Source of the DNA: Cyclobacteriaceae bacterium
GTDB taxonomy: Bacteria; Bacteroidota; Bacteroidia; Cytophagales; Cyclobacteriaceae
Direction of reading: 5' to 3'
Length of the DNA: 7,614 bases
Assembly: GCA_013140395.1 (NCBI GenBank)
Contig: JABFSY010000516.1
Coordinates: 1 to 7,614, forward strand
Shown here: positions 7,016 through 7,614 of the stretch, piece after piece
Layout of the letters: each line of letters begins with the position of its first letter
Numbering within the stretch: the first letter of the stretch is position 1
Position numbers and translations under genes: made by a program
Notes under the pieces: model-generated
Database searches by the model: none
Told to the model about the DNA's origin: nothing
Seen by the model: only the letters and a program-made list of their open reading frames with translations

Positions 7016-7047
7016 TGGCAAATTGAATGATTGACCATTGAAAATTA
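7014..7047 (-). repeat. Inverted repeat arm, murE side of the murE/mraY cassette
   Basis: Read on the minus strand it begins with the murE stop codon as TAATTT, then TCAATGG, TCAATCA, TTCAATT and TGCCAAT. The final AAT of the arm runs into the ATG start of the small gene. It matches the arm at 6625-6659 at 23 of 28 core positions, plus the outer six bases. Confidence 0.8.
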
Positions 7048-7614
7048 GTTTGCAAACATCTTTAACATCCTTGTAAGCACTTCTTTATCATCAAATGGAT
7101 GCTTGATCCCTTTTATTTCCTGATAATTTTCATGCCCTTTACCAGCCACGATAATAATGTCCTTCTCCTTCGCCAGCATGCAGGCCGTCTTAATCGCTTC
7201 CTCGCGATCTACCATCACTAGTGTTTTCTTCGCATCCGTTGGCCCTACACCCGTTTGCATCTCCTTAATAATTTCTAAGGGATCTTCGCTCCTTGGGTTG
7301 TCAGAAGTGAAAATTACTTTATTGGAATACTTACATGCCACCGCAGCCATGAGCGGTCTCTTCGTTTTATCACGATCGCCCCCACAACCAACTACTGCGA
7401 TTACTTGCTCTTGACCAGTTCTAAAATGTTCGATTGTCTCCAACACATTCTTTAACGCATCTGGGGTATGTGCGTAGTCAACGATAGCTGTGAATTTGGA
7501 ACCCGGTAATACCAACTCAAATCTTCCGGGAGCGGTAGTCAATGCGGAAAGTTTGAGAAGGATTGTATCTGAGTCTTCACCCATCAAGCACGCAGCACCG
7601 TACACCGTAAGAAG
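7045..7614 (-). CDS. murE: MurE, UDP-MurNAc-tripeptide synthetase (meso-DAP type), C-terminal part
   Basis: Cytoplasmic Mur ligase that adds the third stem-peptide residue to UDP-MurNAc-L-Ala-D-Glu using ATP. Only the last 189 residues are present; the reading frame runs off the right edge without a start. A GTG at 7603-7605 is an internal Val in the family stretch LLTVYGAACLMGED, not a start. Visible family motifs, numbered in this fragment, are APGRFE (28-33), DYAHTPDAL (46-54), GCGGDRDKTKRP (77-88), DNPRSEDP (105-112) and GKGHENYQ (158-165). In the Mur ligase family DNPR and the GKGHE region contact meso-diaminopimelate, and lysine-adding enzymes differ at the DNPR arginine, so this enzyme should add meso-DAP. 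The stop codon TAA (7045-7047) is also the outer tip of an inverted repeat around the next gene. No murF follows, unlike the E. coli order. Confidence 0.97.
   Translation of the reverse strand, partial: LLTVYGAACLMGEDSDTILLKLSALTTAPGRFELVLPGSKFTAIVDYAHTPDALKNVLETIEHFRTGQEQVIAVVGCGGDRDKTKRPLMAAVACKYSNKVIFTSDNPRSEDPLEIIKEMQTGVGPTDAKKTLVMVDREEAIKTACMLAKEKDIIIVAGKGHENYQEIKGIKHPFDDKEVLTRMLKMFAN

Larger units (their letters stand above)
6625..7047 (-). mobile_element. Candidate S23-type cassette bounded by inverted TCAAT-type repeats
   Basis: A unit of about 423 bp, almost the same size as the one at 3623-4048 but with an unrelated repeat sequence and a different four-helix-bundle gene. Arms 6632-6659 and 7014-7041 match at 23 of 28 positions in inverted orientation. 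After a one-base bulge (G6631) they extend by a further perfect TAATTT (6625-6630 and 7042-7047). The repeat thus spans from the murE stop codon to the last base of the mraY start-codon complement, filling the whole murE/mraY interval. No transposase is present. Calling it mobile is an inference. Confidence 0.5.

Noticed and set aside
7019..7021. TTG as the start of the murE/mraY small gene
   Set aside because: The ATG two codons downstream is the stronger start codon and gives a normal family N-terminus; TTG cannot be fully excluded.
7048..7057. Perfect 10-bp palindrome GTTTGCAAAC at the murE 3' end
   Set aside because: It is short, without a following T-run or a second copy seen, and is explained by the codons for the FAN end of MurE.
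4417..7414. Plus-strand open frames opposite murD, mraY and murE, and a minus-strand frame at 5568-5756 within mraY
   Set aside because: All are out-of-frame shadows of well-supported genes.
7603..7605. GTG as a start for the right-edge murE frame
   Set aside because: The frame continues to the edge, and the residues around it (LLTVYGAACL) match the interior of MurE, so it is an internal valine.

Overview
The window is an interior piece of a division and cell wall (dcw) gene cluster. All genes are on the minus strand, so transcription runs from high to low coordinates. In that order they are: murE (3' part), a small four-helix-bundle (S23-type) gene, mraY, murD, a second and different four-helix-bundle gene, ftsW, murG, and murC (5' part, cut by the left edge). 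The proteins suggest Bacteroidota, probably a Cytophagia-like lineage. The reasons are a MurG with the SPNVAEDHQTKNA stretch, a 407-residue MraY with a long extracytoplasmic insertion, murE followed by mraY with no murF between, weak or absent Shine-Dalgarno sequences, and moderate to low G+C. The lineage is an inference from family patterns, not from a search.

The six core genes supply successive steps of one pathway. MurC, MurD and MurE add L-Ala, D-Glu and (from the DNPR motif) meso-diaminopimelate to UDP-MurNAc. MraY moves the finished muropeptide to undecaprenyl phosphate (lipid I), MurG adds GlcNAc (lipid II), and FtsW polymerises lipid II at the septum. Core junctions are very tight where undisturbed: mraY/murD overlap by 4 bp, ftsW/murG are 2 bp apart, and murG/murC overlap by 23 bp. 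This is the expected layout of one translationally coupled operon.

The unusual content lies at the two junctions that are not tight, murE/mraY and murD/ftsW. Each holds one small four-helix-bundle gene, co-oriented with the operon, in a cassette of about 425 bp. Each cassette is bounded by inverted repeats built of roughly 7-bp units. At 3623-4048 the units are GAAGTCA-like; at 6625-7047 they are TCAATNN-like. The repeat arms overlap the start and stop regions of the small genes. In one case the arm also encodes the last residues of MurD; in the other it reaches from the murE stop codon to the mraY start codon. The architecture (S23-type ORF inside an inverted repeat) resembles the intervening sequences known in 23S rRNA genes of some bacteria, but here it sits between protein genes. 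I regard this pair of cassettes as the most interesting signal in the window.

There is no gene-free stretch longer than about 40 bp. I see no tRNA, rRNA, CRISPR array, transposase, reverse transcriptase or convincing promoter.
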